Assembly (NCBI GenBank): GCA_026936325.1
Contig: JAPTHN010000003.1
Coordinates: 62,833,192 to 62,897,191, forward strand
Direction of reading: 5' to 3'
From: Platynereis dumerilii
Lineage: Eukaryota > Annelida > Polychaeta > Phyllodocida > Nereididae
Length of the DNA: 64,000 bases
In this document: positions 10,652 through 22,381 of the stretch, in pieces
How the letters are laid out: each line of letters starts with the position of its first letter
Numbering within the stretch: position 1 is the stretch's first letter
Notes under the pieces: generated by a model
Database searches by the model: none
What the model saw: only the letters and a program-made list of their open reading frames with translations
What the model was told of the DNA's origin: nothing
Program-made: the position numbers and the translations under genes

Positions 10652-13600
10652 AATGGTAACAGCTCATAATCTTTAACTGGTTCAATTGGCATAGGAGCGA
10701 GAGCTTGAAAAATACATAATGTACATGTTGCGTTTCGAAGCAAGATAGTGATGGCAATACCTGCACTCTTTAATGTGTTAAAGATATTATGATTGATTTG
10801 AATAGCAGTAGATATTATTTTACTAGAGTTCAGCAGAAATTGAAAACTCAGCAAGCAAAATCAACATGCACTTCATGCTTTAATTGATGTAATTTCAATG
10901 ATTCAACTGCATGATATGATGTCTACTTATATTTTTAATAACTATTACGTCAACTTGTACGACACTAGAATTGTGTGGTATCTGACCTACACATTAATCT
11001 TATCATGACAACGTTGAATGTTGCATCAACACTCAATCGGAGTTGTTAAGTCACAGTTGTGATATCAGAGTTAAATCAGATTTTGGTGCCAAGTTCATCT
11101 GCAACAAGATGTAATTTATTTTGTACTTTTGTTACACTGATTAACCCTGCATGGGAGAGAACACACAAATTTGGCATTTGGAGCTCATCAAAGATTCATA
11201 CCAAGGCAAGTTACAGTACAGCCCATAGATTTCAAGTCCTTACACCAATACTAATTATCGAACACTTTCATCAAATGATCAATATCACGAGATATCCAAA
11301 CTCAATGGTAATTTGTGTATTTATGCAGGTTGGCCCTGTCTGGAGATGGGATCTTCAGCATCTTAAAGCTATTTCATTCAATAAAATGGCAGGAATCTGA
11401 TTCTGAATTTCTCACTTGACCACTGTCATATTATTTGTTTATCATTGCAGAAATCCATAAATGATTGTATCACAAGTGCACAGTGATATCAATACATAGG
11501 ATATGTGTACTTTTAAAAGGACGTGAAATTCCTCATCTTCCGGAACCAAGCAATTTTTTTCCTTTGGGTGGTACTGTAAAATTCTATCCATTGGAAAATC
11601 GAACTCACCTTGGCTCAGGTCTCTGGATCTGGTCACTGGGCCAACCATGTCAAAGGGATGAGCATCTGAAATTAAATAAAACATCAACATGTCTTTAGAA
11701 TAGCAACACAAGCAAGCGAAACATTTTGTTTTAGAACAATGAAACTGACATTGTCAGCAAATGCAAAAAGTAAACATCTTCTAAAGTACAAGCTTTAAAT
11801 TCATTTGCTTTTTCTATTCTATTCTATGCACTTGAATTTCAGGCCCAAAATCAGTATTGATGTTGTTCAAATAAAAGGGTTACCTCAGTGCAAATGTGAT
11901 TTACGTTAACATACAGTTTTTATGCTAAAAGTATCTGTTTAATTGATTTCAGCTGACAAAAAGCAACCTGCCCTGTAAAAGAATCCACTGGTATGCTGCA
12001 GCAAGATTGCTCTTACAAGAAAAAGTGACAATTATTTTTTTGCATAATATGAATTTTTGTACACATAGGCCACACGCCCTCGTTTTTTTACATTAAAGAA
12101 AAAATTGGAATTTGTGAAAAATAAAGTTTTGTGTTATACTAACATGTTCCTTGTTAACTTTTACCAATCAAAATAATGCCTGTGCTGGTCTGGTAATGTT
12201 GTTGCAATTGGATGAAGGTCAGGAAAAAATGGAACATTGTCAACTTAATTGTACAACATTGTCAAATCCAATAAATCTAGAGTTTCAGGCTGTTTGTATA
12301 TCACAAAGAAGTACAGTTGACGAATGCTGTTAACCTGTTTATTGAATGATTCCAAAGTTGTATAGCCTGGATGATCATGTGCGTATCTAAATCGGACCAT
12401 GTTTCATATTTTAGCCATGTTGTTGGACTTTTGAACAGTAACCCTCATTAAAATAACACATTTTGATAACACCAGCGGAATGGTTAAAGCTGAATATGAA
12501 ATCCGAAATTCCTACCAAATGCACACGGATAGCTATTGACTTGGACAGAAGAACCAAAGCAGGACAGAAAGAGATGAAAGAACCCAAGGAAAAGAAAACA
12601 TTTCCTGACAATGAGAACGAAGATTGCCTGTGACAGTATCAGCCAACTGCTAGTCCTGGTCTGGATGACTTCACACTGCCAAGACTAACTGGACAGACAG
12701 CTTGATAAAAACAAAAGAAAAAAAACCCAGATAGAAAAGGAAGGTTAGACATTATATAACAGGAACTGAGTGCAAAACACATTAATCTTGTACCTTTCAC
12801 TTTCTACAACTTTAGAATTTCCCAGATTGACATACTTTCTGAGAACTCACACTATATTCTGTCAGATAAAACAGATAATGACAAGTCTGATCTATTATTC
12901 ATCGGCATATGGATTATCCAACAGTTCAAAATCTGAACCTACAGAAAATAGTTCTCAATTCAAATTTTGTCTGATCTCAATGATATCATTCCTACGCTGT
13001 CATTAAAGTAGGTAATTACAGAATCTCTAGGTTTCCATCATCCTTGATTACAATCAAATAGTGAATCACCAACAAATAAACCCACATGCACTTGTTCCAG
13101 CGAGAAATTAAATGATCAATCAGATAAATTTTCAAAGAAAATGTAGAATGATATTGATGGAATCTAAAAGTAAACATCCAACAGACCCAATGGGAAGATA
13201 TAATTAATTCTGATTGGTCATAAGCCAATGTTTTGATTGCACCATGTCTATATGACAGTATGTATTTATGGATTACTAATGGGGAAAATATCATATTAAA
13301 ACATTTAAAAAACAGACTGTTCCACAACCCATAGTATTCTATTTTAAGATTTTAAGACACTTTTTAAATACTGTAAAGAATGTTATACGTTGTGGCAGCA
13401 ACTTGAATCCAATGTTTAGTTGATTATCCATCTCATAATCAAGTTCACTATCAATCTAAACTGGCACAGACATATCCATTACATCATTAATCTATCTCTA
13501 ATCTGTTCATCTATCTATCTTCATTAAATCTTGACTCCTCGTTGGACCTTTTCATCAGGAAGACACTTTTCTCCACTTTTATGCATGATGCAGAGACCGA

Positions 13601-13844
13601 GTGTCAGAAAATCTTAGTTCTTTCATATCAATCACACAGTCTTGGCTTTTGCTGCCCAATACATTTGCCTGTGAAACTGTGAAAGGGTGGAGTAGTGGCT
13701 GTTTCTCCCTGCCTGCTAGGGAAGCCATACTTTATAATCGGTTGTGTTGCACATATATGATTTAGTGGCAATACAAACTTGCCTTTGCCTTCTGCAACAT
13801 ACTTCACACTTAAGCAAATATTGTGCATTGAAGAAAATCATCAT
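10652..13844. repeat. Right copy of the 3.19-kb duplicated host segment
   Basis: Matches 312-3,505 at about 99.3%. Its right edge (AATCATCAT followed by TTCTTTGG) continues into unique sequence without an LTR, so it represents the uninterrupted site of the retroelement insertion. Its left edge joins retroelement leader sequence. The octamer-like string AACAGCTCA occurs on both sides of the junction (10,641-10,649 and 10,658-10,666). Confidence 0.93.
11609..11665 (-). CDS. Candidate TSP1-like exon, right copy
   Basis: Identical to the exon candidate at 1,269-1,325, including the acceptor and donor. If the right copy is the uninterrupted allele, this is the copy most likely to belong to the functional gene. 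It is the next candidate downstream of the exon at 15,497-15,577 on the minus strand, and its phase (1) matches the phase at which that exon ends. An exon carrying the TSP1 CSxxC core would still be needed between them; I did not find it. Confidence 0.35.
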
Positions 13845-14118
13845 TTCTTTGGCATAATTTTATGATCCAATTTGTCTAAAGCTTGTGAAAAACAAGCCCC
13901 ATAGTGTTAATATATACATTTTAACTACATTCTGAGATCAGACTGCTTCCTCTCCTCCTCTTATATATAGACGGGAAGTAGCAATGAGAAAAAGAAGACA
14001 TTGTGCGACTCTGAGCGAGCAGTGTGAGGGATTTCAGCATGAATTATAGGGTCAAGATGCAGTCCAAGAAGGTTAGCCTTGTCCAGAGGCTACTGGAAAT
14101 GAGTAACTTTTGTTTGTA
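13845..14118. other. Short intron-like stretch
   Basis: Follows the duplicated segment and precedes a foldback element. No exon, repeat or RNA gene is recognised. Confidence 0.4.
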
Positions 14119-15106
14119 CACTGTGTTCCCAATTATTATGCAACTATGCTTTTTTGCATTATCTCAAAAAGAAATAACACTATTTGATTATATGATGTTT
14201 TGGGGTGTTCCAAATTATTATGCAAATTCTTAGAAAAGCATCCATGGCCACTCAAAATGACCTAAACTGATCTGAATATGCCATTAACATATACCCCATA
14301 ACACAAATGAAAAAGTGTAACCATCATTTCAAACATAGATGCATTCATTGCCAAGAAATTCATGTTATTCGCCTGCATTGAAATAGCATTGAAATTACAG
14401 TTTTATTGCAATAAAAAGCCTCTCTTAGCCAGACAAAATGAAAAATCATTACCTTAGTCATTTTCCACTTTCCTTATGTTTAGAACTCTCCTGTAAACCA
14501 ATGACAATTTAGGTGCACCACTGTATTTGAGAAATATCCTGAAATGAATTGAACGCATCCAATTGCCAATGCTATTCCAATGGGAAACAGAAGTGTGAGT
14601 TTTTGATTTGGTGTCATATTTTGCAGAATTGCCAGATTTGGTGTTTCATCGCACAGTATGACCGTGGTGTGTTATAGATATATTCTAAGCCGGAATTTTA
14701 TTGATATTAAATTTTTTAAGACCATGGGAGGCTTTTTTATTGAGAATAAAGCCAATTTCAATGTTTTTTCAATGCAGTTGTATTATATTGATTTCTTGGT
14801 CATGAAGGCATCCACGTTTGAAATGATGGTTTCATTTTTTATTTAGTGTCATGAGGTATATTCTAGTGTCAATTCATAATTGCGTGGCAATGGATGCATT
14901 TCCAAGAATTTGCATAATAATTGGGAACACCCCAAAACATCATTATATGGCATAACTCCCAACTAAGTCAATGAAATTGGACAAAATTGGTAGGATATTA
15001 GCTCCATGGTTCAATTATCCTTATGTGAAAAGAATATTCAAATAGTGTTATTTCTTTTTGAGATAATGCATAAAAGCATAGTTGCATAATAATTGGGAAC
15101 GCAGTG
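14119..15106. mobile_element. Foldback MITE, Tc1/mariner type, TA target site
   Basis: TA dinucleotides flank a 988-bp element that begins CACTGTGTTCCCAATTATT and ends with the inverse complement (CACTGCGTTCCCAATTATT). The two arms pair along most of their length: GATGTTTTGGGGTGTTCC and CCATCATTTCAAAC, for example, occur in both. The left arm lacks about 100 bp present in the right. The centre near 14,570 carries CCAATGCTATTCCAATGG. There is no transposase frame, so it is non-autonomous. Confidence 0.85.
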
Positions 15107-15496
15107 TATACTCAATCTGTGCCAATTTTGAATTGAATTTGATTGTAGTTAAGAAATGCAAGGCCTCTCAGAGAATGGGACTAATTCAGACAGTGCATAT
15201 CTAAGGTGAGCAGACCAACTGCATCATTTCAGTTGGATGATGTATGTTTTGTAGCTTATGTGTGTGAAAAAAGTGAAAAAACATTCTTTTTTTGTTGTTG
15301 CCAATTTTATTGGTTTACTCGGCTTCTTCAGACAAGACTCTACTTTGAATTTTTTCGGCGCATTGATTGTTACTTACATTTCGGACCTTAGACCTCATGC
15401 TGAAATCAAGCTATCCCTCCAAGTGCTGCTTGGAGGCTGGATGAGTAGGTGGGATAGGTACAGTCTGATATTACTATGCTTCAAAAGTATACTCAC
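15107..15496. other. Intron-like stretch
   Basis: AT-rich sequence between a MITE and the TSP1-like exon. A short inverted motif (TCCAAGTGCTGCTTGGA) lies near 15,418-15,434. Nothing else is recognised. Confidence 0.35.
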
Positions 15497-15577
15497 GAAT
15501 ACATTGGTGTTTGTCAGCAGGCTTCTTGGCATCACAGAAATATTTATCCACAAATTCTCCTTGGCACACATTACAAT
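15497..15577 (-). CDS. TSP1-repeat exon (partial gene)
   Basis: Minus-strand exon of 81 bases between acceptor TTTCTTTGCAG and donor C/GTGAGTATAC, with phase 1 at both ends. The single open frame reads with Cys at the first full codon and spacing C-x12-C-x11-C. It includes GEFVDKYFC and KKPADKHQC. This matches the second half of TSP1 repeats, where V-x-C-x(12)-C-x(4)-KP-x(3)-Q-x-C is common in ADAMTS, papilin and THSD7 proteins. The protein would be extracellular. The first half of the repeat (WSxC...CG) should lie in an exon further right, which I could not identify. This is the strongest host exon in the window. Confidence 0.55.
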
Positions 15578-15747
15578 CTGCAAAGAAAATATAATTACTT
15601 AGAGACATTGTCTTGAAGGCAAAATTACTGCTCACATCAGACATACGATACTATTGCTTGCTAATGGATACATGTCAGTAATCCCTTAATTCTTCATTGT
15701 ATTCAAGTTTCAAAAACAAAATGATCAGCAATATGATAAGCGATAGA

Positions 15748-15935
15748 TGGATGGATGATTGGAGCATAACACCTTGTAATTATGCACTTGGTAGGCTAAT
15801 TATGGCAATGAGTCAAAGGATGATTGAAAACACCGTCCAACATGGGATGAGGGCAAGAGCTGGAATCAAACCCTGGGCCCCGGCGATTTGCAGCACAGCA
15901 CATTTTCACTGGCAAACCCTCTCACCATGTTTTAT
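15748..15935 (-). mobile_element. tRNA-derived SINE, family 1, copy 1
   Basis: Read on the minus strand, a B-box-like GGGTTTGATTCC follows a degraded tRNA-like head. The tail contains the family-specific GGATGATTGGAGC...TATGCACTTGG block, shared with copies near 18.6, 31.3, 31.7 and 55.1 kb. Confidence 0.6.
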
Positions 15936-16990
15936 TTTCCAAATCTAACTGGATGTGTACAGACCCCGGGAAACTGGAAGGCTGAGTGTTAAGAATCTTT
16001 GAATCTTTGCCTGGGGAACAAAAGCTTTTTTGCTGACCTTCATAAGCAACATCCCAACTGTAGGCCTATGTTATTCAGATGAAACGTCAAATTGGTGATC
16101 CATTACATCAGTGTCTGTGGTAGGTAAATAAAAGATCCCTCACATGAGGTAAATGTGTCACATGTTGAGGGCTTCTGCACTCTCTCACATCTCATCAACT
16201 GCCCTCGTAACATGAATTGTAAGAATTGGGCCATATGATGCCTATATCCTTCTATTGATTCAAGTTTCTAGTGTACAAGATGAACCAAAATAACTGCATA
16301 AAATGTATCTACCCAATTCCTCCTTCTCTTAGATTCCACATAATACCATTTGCATGAATTGCACATAACTTAATGTGTCTGTGACAGTCATGAAATGCAA
16401 AATTGCAAAATTGTGAAACATGCTGTTCAATAAAAGGGTTGAAGCAAAATAGAGTTTTCAACTTTGCTTCAGATGAAAGCGCGAGTGGAGTTGACTTTTG
16501 ATGTGTTGATCAATTCAATTACTGAGAGGCAACGTAGCAAGCCAAAGCACAAAGCTAAAGCGCAAAGTCCCCCACTGATGCACTGTTGACAGAATAAATG
16601 AAAAATTGACCTGAAAAACAACAAGCAAATGTGTCTCATCTCAAACAGTACAAATTGGGAGCTAAAAACGATCCTTACAATCACCACTAGAAATTGAGGC
16701 CATAACAACAGAAGATCTATAACAATCAGTGACGTTTGCACCGATTGTTCAATTGTCTATCACCAATTCATGACTGCTCTGCTTCCTTTGCCTGTTTTTC
16801 TCTCTACCCATTCTTCTTCCGTTTTAGTCATTTTTAATATTTCTTGTCCTCCATCTCACATTCAATCAATAGTCCATAAATGATGTCTGAAAGCAGTGAG
16901 CGCTGATTCTCTCAGTGAACTCTCTTCAGTCTCAATAAACATATGTATATCAATTGGTCAGTGGTTATTTACACAATATTGTCACTGTCG
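15936..16990. other. Intron-like stretch
   Basis: No exon or recognised repeat. Several short minus-strand frames are present, but none has a domain or splice context. Confidence 0.35.
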
Positions 16991-17185
16991 CACTGTTAAA
17001 AATTTTGCGTAGAGGCACTGAAAATTCTGTAAAGCTACAGAAAAATCTGTTGGACAGCTGTAAGTTCAGTAATGCTTACAGACTCTTCTCTGTTGGCACA
17101 TTGCCAACAGAACATTTCTGTAATGAACGTTATTACACATGAATCTGTACAAGAACTGGCTTTAAAAGTGTATGTACAGTCTGTA
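16991..17185. repeat. CACTGTTAAAAA-ended repeat fragment
   Basis: Begins GCACTGTTAAAAATTTT and continues with several TCTGTA/TACAG words. The inverse complement of its first bases ends a similar stretch at 23,428, which suggests one DNA-transposon family whose ends begin CACTGTTAAAAA. Only one end is clear here. Confidence 0.3.
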
Positions 17186-18616
17186 CAGATATGTGTGAAA
17201 TGCCTCATCCATTATAAATAAGGTGTTGTTGTATCACAATTTAATAATCTCTGTGATAGTTTTTCAATCACACCACTGAATAGAAACACAAAAGGAGATC
17301 ATAGAATCAATTTTGGAGGAACTCATCTGTACTTTACAATCTAAACAGCTGAGAACAGTGAAAGGTAAGAGATGATTTCTTTATTCTGGAGAGAGATACA
17401 TGTAACACAAATGTAGTTTTTTGGATTCATCTAAATACCATAAAAGTGCAAATTTGTTGGCGCAGGTGATCAAATAAAGCTTTGAAAAATGATATGAAAG
17501 ATTTAGAAGCAGCCAATAAAAAAAGGGGAAATTGGGGTAAGTTGGCCACCCGAAAAAAAAGGAAAGAAGGTGATGACACTCTGTGCCCATTATTATGCAA
17601 AGTAACAAAAGCTGGTAAATATTATACTGTAAAAGTCTTAATTTAAAAATTAACTTTATTGTTGAAAACACTGAGGAATGATTATGGACTATAATATTTC
17701 TCATTTGCAAAATATTATTGATAATATGTTATGTCACTCGGGCTCATTGCTGACAGTTTGCAGGAGGCATAGGCCTATCTAAAATTTTGTGTTGCCTAAT
17801 TTAATATCTGGGATTTTTGGCATGATTTGAGTGGAACCTTATTTATTTAGTATGACATACCCTGCAAGATTTCTATTTTTCACGACATACTTTACAATGC
17901 TGCAATTGAGGCAGTATGGTGAAAGTGTTAAAAATGGATCAAGACCTAAATTTCCACAATCCATATGAGTATAGCTCATTTAATTTTTTTTTGGGGGGGG
18001 GGCTGCCCAAAAAAAATATTGGCCAAATTGCCACAAAAAATAAAAACAAAATTGTCTGCCCAAAACTGCATGACAATTCTACTTCCCTCCTATGCCTATG
18101 GCCCAATACAAGAAACAAAAACGATGACCTTAGAAACAATGAAGGTTTGAGCTATAATTTCTGAAAGAACGAAGTTGTAACTTACCCACACACCGGTGCC
18201 CAACAAAAAAAAATTGCATTGAAATAACAGGTGTTGTTACTGGTTTTTCTCTTCTATGATTGACTAATGCAAATTTTTGGTATATAATTTGGTTTGCTAA
18301 TGTACATATACTAGACTTGGTGATTGATATCTTGGAAAAGCAGAAGCAATTATTGAGTAAGGAAGAAAATTCACTTGTTAATTTGTCAACTACTTTGATC
18401 CAATATGATTAAATTTATGGTTCTGGTGGACTATAAAATAACGTTAATACCAAAATTATTGCTTTATAGGTATTTCTGTCATAGTCACAGCAGGCCTATT
18501 TCAAGTGATTGTATTGGTTGATGACAAAATAAAGACTTAAAAATCAGTTATCAGATTAGTTGTGTAGTTATAATTATGATTTTCTCTTTTCAGGAGATAC
18601 TCCAGAAGCGCCGTGG
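17186..18616. other. Intron-like stretch with homopolymer runs
   Basis: Mostly AT-rich with no supported gene. A T-run followed by a G-run lies at about 17,983-18,002. Confidence 0.35.
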
Positions 18617-18800
18617 TAATGGATGAGGCTTCATGTCCTGTATTTTTGCACTTGAAGAAAGAAATTGGAATAAGGCATAAGAACATTGTAGCTGCTGGTC
18701 AACATAGATCCAGGTGACCTGGCCAGTATGTGAGTCAAACCCATGACCCAGCGATTGGCAACTGAGCATGCAAATGACTGAGCTAACCTAGCCCCAGAGT
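18617..18800 (-). mobile_element. tRNA-derived SINE, family 1, copy 2
   Basis: On the minus strand an A box (GGTTAGCTCAG, 18,778-18,788) and a B box (GGGTTTGACTC, 18,732-18,741) are correctly ordered and spaced for a tRNA head. The GTCACCTGGATC-like middle and the tail (TGCAAAAATACAGGACATG) match other family members. Confidence 0.7.
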
Positions 18801-18937
18801 TCCTCCGATGCTTGTTTGGCATCGGAGTCACAGTTCGTCACATTGGATTTACTTGTACCTCTAATGTTTTTCATTATTTTCTCAACATGAGACAGATATT
18901 TTGTGACAAAAATTACATACCATTAAACTCCATGTTC

Positions 18938-19252
18938 TTCTCCATGGCTCGACCACATTTTTAGCCAAAATCCTTTGACTTCTAGCTGCCAAAAATGTAC
19001 TCAAAATTAGCAAAGTATGTCTAAAAGTGTTTCTTTGCCATTACCAACATTTTCTGAAAGAGTGACGTCACCATCTACCCCTGATGACGTCATAGAGGTC
19101 TGCTTTATGACATCATTGCTTGTGACGTGATTTTTTGGGTTAAAATGACGTTTTGGCTATCTAAAATTGCCCACTGGATAGTAGTTTTGCTCATAATCAT
19201 GATGCAGAGGGGATCTAGAGGAACAACATCATGGTCGAGCCATGAAGAAAAG
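18938..19252. repeat. Short inverted-repeat element with CRE palindromes
   Basis: CTTCTCCATGGCTCGACCA (18,938 on) pairs with TGGTCGAGCCATGAAGAAAAG at the right end (to 19,252). Between them are two TGACGTCA palindromes (19,063-19,070 and 19,085-19,092) and two further TGACGT words. It is probably a MITE of unknown superfamily; a clean target duplication is not visible. Confidence 0.4.
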
Positions 19253-20743
19253 TAAGCAGAAGATCACTGTGCTGAGTTTGGGAGACAAATACATAAGGTA
19301 CTTCCATAGTTTGCAAAATAAGTTGAGGTCCAAGTATTTTCATTGTGGTGAACCGTGACCCAGTTGCTAGCTACGCCAGCAACATTTACAGCAACAGGGT
19401 CGCCCGGGGCTAGAGCTAACCCACCCTCTCCCCAGACTCAGAAATGACAACACCAAAAAAGAAACTGACAGATAATATGATGATGCTGTTTGTTGCAGGT
19501 TCTTTTAATATCATGCAATTGATGATTTGTACATTGTGTGATTATTGATAGTTACTTTGTGCACTGTGCAGTTTTTTTACAGAGTATTTAAAAATATTGA
19601 TTTTGAATAGCAACTGTTTAAATAACCTGATTTCATATTCATTTGCATGAATTATTTTTCGATAAAGTCTTACAAAATATTTTTTGATAAAGTCTTACAA
19701 AATATTTTTAAATGACATGATAGTTCTGTGTTTGGACGTACATGTCATAAAGATGTAAAAATGTTTATCTTGCTGAAAGATGATTTTATATGAAATGAAA
19801 AATGCCTTGGAGCATGTGAGTCTCATCAAAGGTTTTGAATTTCAGTGCTGTCAGAAATTTGGCTTCTACAGCATAAACATGTGAACTTCCAATTGTCATC
19901 GAACTTTCATCTTAAGAATGCCAAGGTTGATGTCACTACTGGTGTCTGAAGAATGACAAATAGAGTAGTAATAAACATACAGCAGAACATTTTTTGAAGG
20001 CATATCTTTATCAAATTTATGATTGATGATTTTTTTTGTTGCTATTATTTTTTTCCCATTGTATGGCTCTTCCTCAGTAACATCTGTTAAAATCTGTGAA
20101 TAAACTACTTTAGGTATAATTTATGCCTAGTAGACGTCACATTTTCATGGGTTCTATCATAAATTGTTGTTTGATAGGGAACAAACTAATCTATCAGAAC
20201 TCATAATTTGTTGCTTAACTTCCAGGGAACAGATTAAACAGTAACTTTTGCAAAGTTGGTTGACTGAGTGGTTACAGTCCCTTGCTCCAACGAATGTCCT
20301 GGAAGTCTGTTTTGGTTTATATTGTTAAAAACAAAAATCTCTTCACCATCATGAGCACTAGAAATGGCTATTGAGGCCAACCACATATTATTTATAAAAC
20401 TGCAGTCAAAGGGAGGTCCAGCAATATTTGAGATGCAGTTCATGCGAAATATGCTATCAGGGGTCCAGGGGCAACAACTATAAATTTCCCCCTGGTTATC
20501 CCGTTACATATTCATGGTTTTAAGCCCAAAACTAACATGGATAAGTTGCTAATCATCCCAGGTGTGAAAAATGCCAACAATTTCATTGTTTCAATTTCCT
20601 AAAGCATTGAACTGCTTGCAAGTCATTCCTTTGTAAAGTAAATTACAGCACCCCTCCACCCTCCCTTCAGGGACTCAGCAATGAGGTGAATGGTTGTTGA
20701 AACTGTTGTCCACAATATGTACTGGTGATCAACCAGAACATTA
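19253..20743. other. Intron-like stretch with a 25-bp tandem pair
   Basis: No gene supported. TTGATAAAGTCTTACAAAAT occurs twice in tandem (19,656-19,705, period 25). A sequence near 19,355-19,430 weakly resembles a decayed SINE head on the minus strand. Confidence 0.35.
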
Positions 20744-21402
20744 GGGTGGTCCACATTCCTATCGGAAAAATCAAATCTTGTAAAACCCCCCAATTTGAAA
20801 GTAGAAATTGATGACCACATAAGTAAAACAAACACATGCAAAATCTCAGGCAAATCGGTTAATAGTTAGAGGTGGCACAAAGTCTTTGAAGTTTATCATG
20901 TAATTCCCCATTGGCGCAACTGAAAAAATGGTCGATTTCCCAGATCTTTCTCCGAAGTGAATATTTTTTTGTGTTTTTTTTAGTATATGATAAAGTTGGC
21001 ATGGCAAAGCAATATCTGGAGGTTATTTTTGATTTATTATTCATGGTAAGTGAAATATTGACCTGTTTTTATGAAAAAATGCTTGATAATTGACCTATGT
21101 AATATCTATGCTGACCTTCTACGAAACTTTGTAAGCCATAAAGAATATCAGGAGTAGATTGAGCATCCTTGACATACCAAAAAAAAAGGTTATTTGATCA
21201 AAATAATTGGTCATTTTTGCAAGATTTGCACATACCGATGATTTTGAGGTCTGCTGCAGGGGAAGCGCATGTTAAACTTCAACGGCTTTGTGCCACCTCT
21301 AAATATTAATTGATTCTGCTGAAATTTTCACTCAATACATATAAGATCACAATGCAAGATTCAAATCAGAGAAATTTTGAAGAAAGTGCTTTTGGACCAC
21401 CC
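20744..21402. mobile_element. Foldback MITE with GGGTGGTCC ends
   Basis: Starts GGGTGGTCCAC and ends GGACCACCC, flanked by TA on the left and TG on the right. Inner arms pair too: AGAGGTGGCACAAAG near 20,869 and CTTTGTGCCACCTCT near 21,284. No transposase frame. A related end motif (GGGTGGCC) closes the element at 50,049-51,279. Confidence 0.65.
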
Positions 21403-21475
21403 TGCAGAACATGAATCAAAAATGGGAGCAGCAGGGGGGGGGGGGACTCAAGAAAATTCTGGTTGGAATAATATA

Positions 21476-21655
21476 ACAATAACACTACTTTTGAGGGCGC
21501 TATGCTGTTTGAATGGCCCAAGGTCATGTCCAGCAGCCGCAGTGATTCAAAGCAGCACGAGCAGCGCGAGGGCTGCTGTGCAATCACGAGGGCTGCTGGA
21601 CATGACCGAGGGCCAATCAAACAGCATAGGGCCCGAAAAAAAGTAGTGTTATTAC
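21476..21655. repeat. Palindrome with GC-rich loop
   Basis: ATAACACTACTTTTGAGGGC and its inverse complement bracket GCTATGCTGTTTGA and GGTCATGTCCAGCAGCC, each of which also has an inverted partner. The stem is about 65 bp. It looks like a compact foldback MITE, adjoining the minisatellite to its right. A G-run lies just left (21,434-21,445). Confidence 0.65.
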
Positions 21656-21736
21656 TATTATTATCCACTTACTAGGTTTTTCTGTTCTGATTTACCACCA
21701 AGAGCTGTCAATTCAAGATTCGCCTTAAGTGAAATG

Positions 21737-21940
21737 AACAAGGGCCGTTATTGACTATAACAGCCCTTGGCCTTATAAACAAGGGCCGTTATTGATTATA
21801 ACGGCCCCGACTTTGTAAACAAGGGCCGTTATTGACTATAACGGCCCCTGGTTTTGTAAACAAGGGCTGTTATTGATAATATCGGCCCTCGGCCCTGTAA
21901 ACAAGGGCCGATATCGAAAATCAGCGGCCCTCAAAATTTT
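21737..21940. repeat. Minisatellite, five units of 40-41 bp
   Basis: Units start AACAAGGGCCGTTATTG at about 21,737, 21,778, 21,818, 21,859 and 21,900. Each unit contains its own inverse complement (GGGCCGTTAT ... ATAACGGCCC), so every unit can form a hairpin. TATTATTATCCACTT (21,657 on) and AAGTGGATAATAATA (21,968 on) form an outer inverted repeat around the array. Confidence 0.85.
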
Positions 21941-22109
21941 GCTAATGCTCTAGTGAACGGCCCTGCAAGTGGATAATAATAATGTCTAGTCACCCATGCC
22001 AAATTACTGTTATTTTATTGTCAATAAACTTTTTTGTCCACTCCATCGCTTGCTATTGCTCGTTCCGCTGTTGTTTCTTAGGAATCAGTTCCATGTGTGG
22101 CTTCATGTT

Positions 22110-22272
22110 CCATTGTGGCCTAATGGTCACGAACTCTGGTCCAATGGTTTTGAGGGTGTGGGTTCAAATCTCACCCTGGGAACTCACTTTAGTCCGAATC
22201 CAAGGGACATTAGATTGAAGCGCGTATTCTATGCTGGGACAACTGGAAGACCCTGGGCATCCCTAAATTAAT
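22110..22272 (+). mobile_element. tRNA-derived SINE or tRNA relic, family 2
   Basis: Plus strand: an A-box-like GTGGCCTAATGGTC (22,115-22,128) and a B box GGGTTCAAATCTCACC (22,160 on) with tRNA-like spacing, followed by a non-tRNA body ending in ACTGGAAGACCCTGGGC. The head differs from SINE family 1. The stems are too disrupted for a working tRNA. Confidence 0.5.
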
Positions 22273-22381
22273 AGGTCTAGACTTCTCATCTCATTGTCCT
22301 ATGGTGGCCACCAAAAATGAAAAAGTTCAGCTCCCTCCACAAAAGATGGAGGTTGAACGGCCCTGGCTGATCCGGTGTGTA

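Noticed and set aside
312-13844. Reading the 3.19-kb repeats as giant LTRs of the retroelement (they begin TGG and end CATCA).
   Set aside because: A proper 481-bp LTR with TGTAAC/GTTACA ends and an adjoining polypurine tract starts exactly at the repeat edge. The repeats hold an exon-like sequence, and no target duplication flanks the whole unit.
22110-22185. Functional tRNA gene.
   Set aside because: A and B boxes are present, but the stems do not pair well and a SINE-like body follows.
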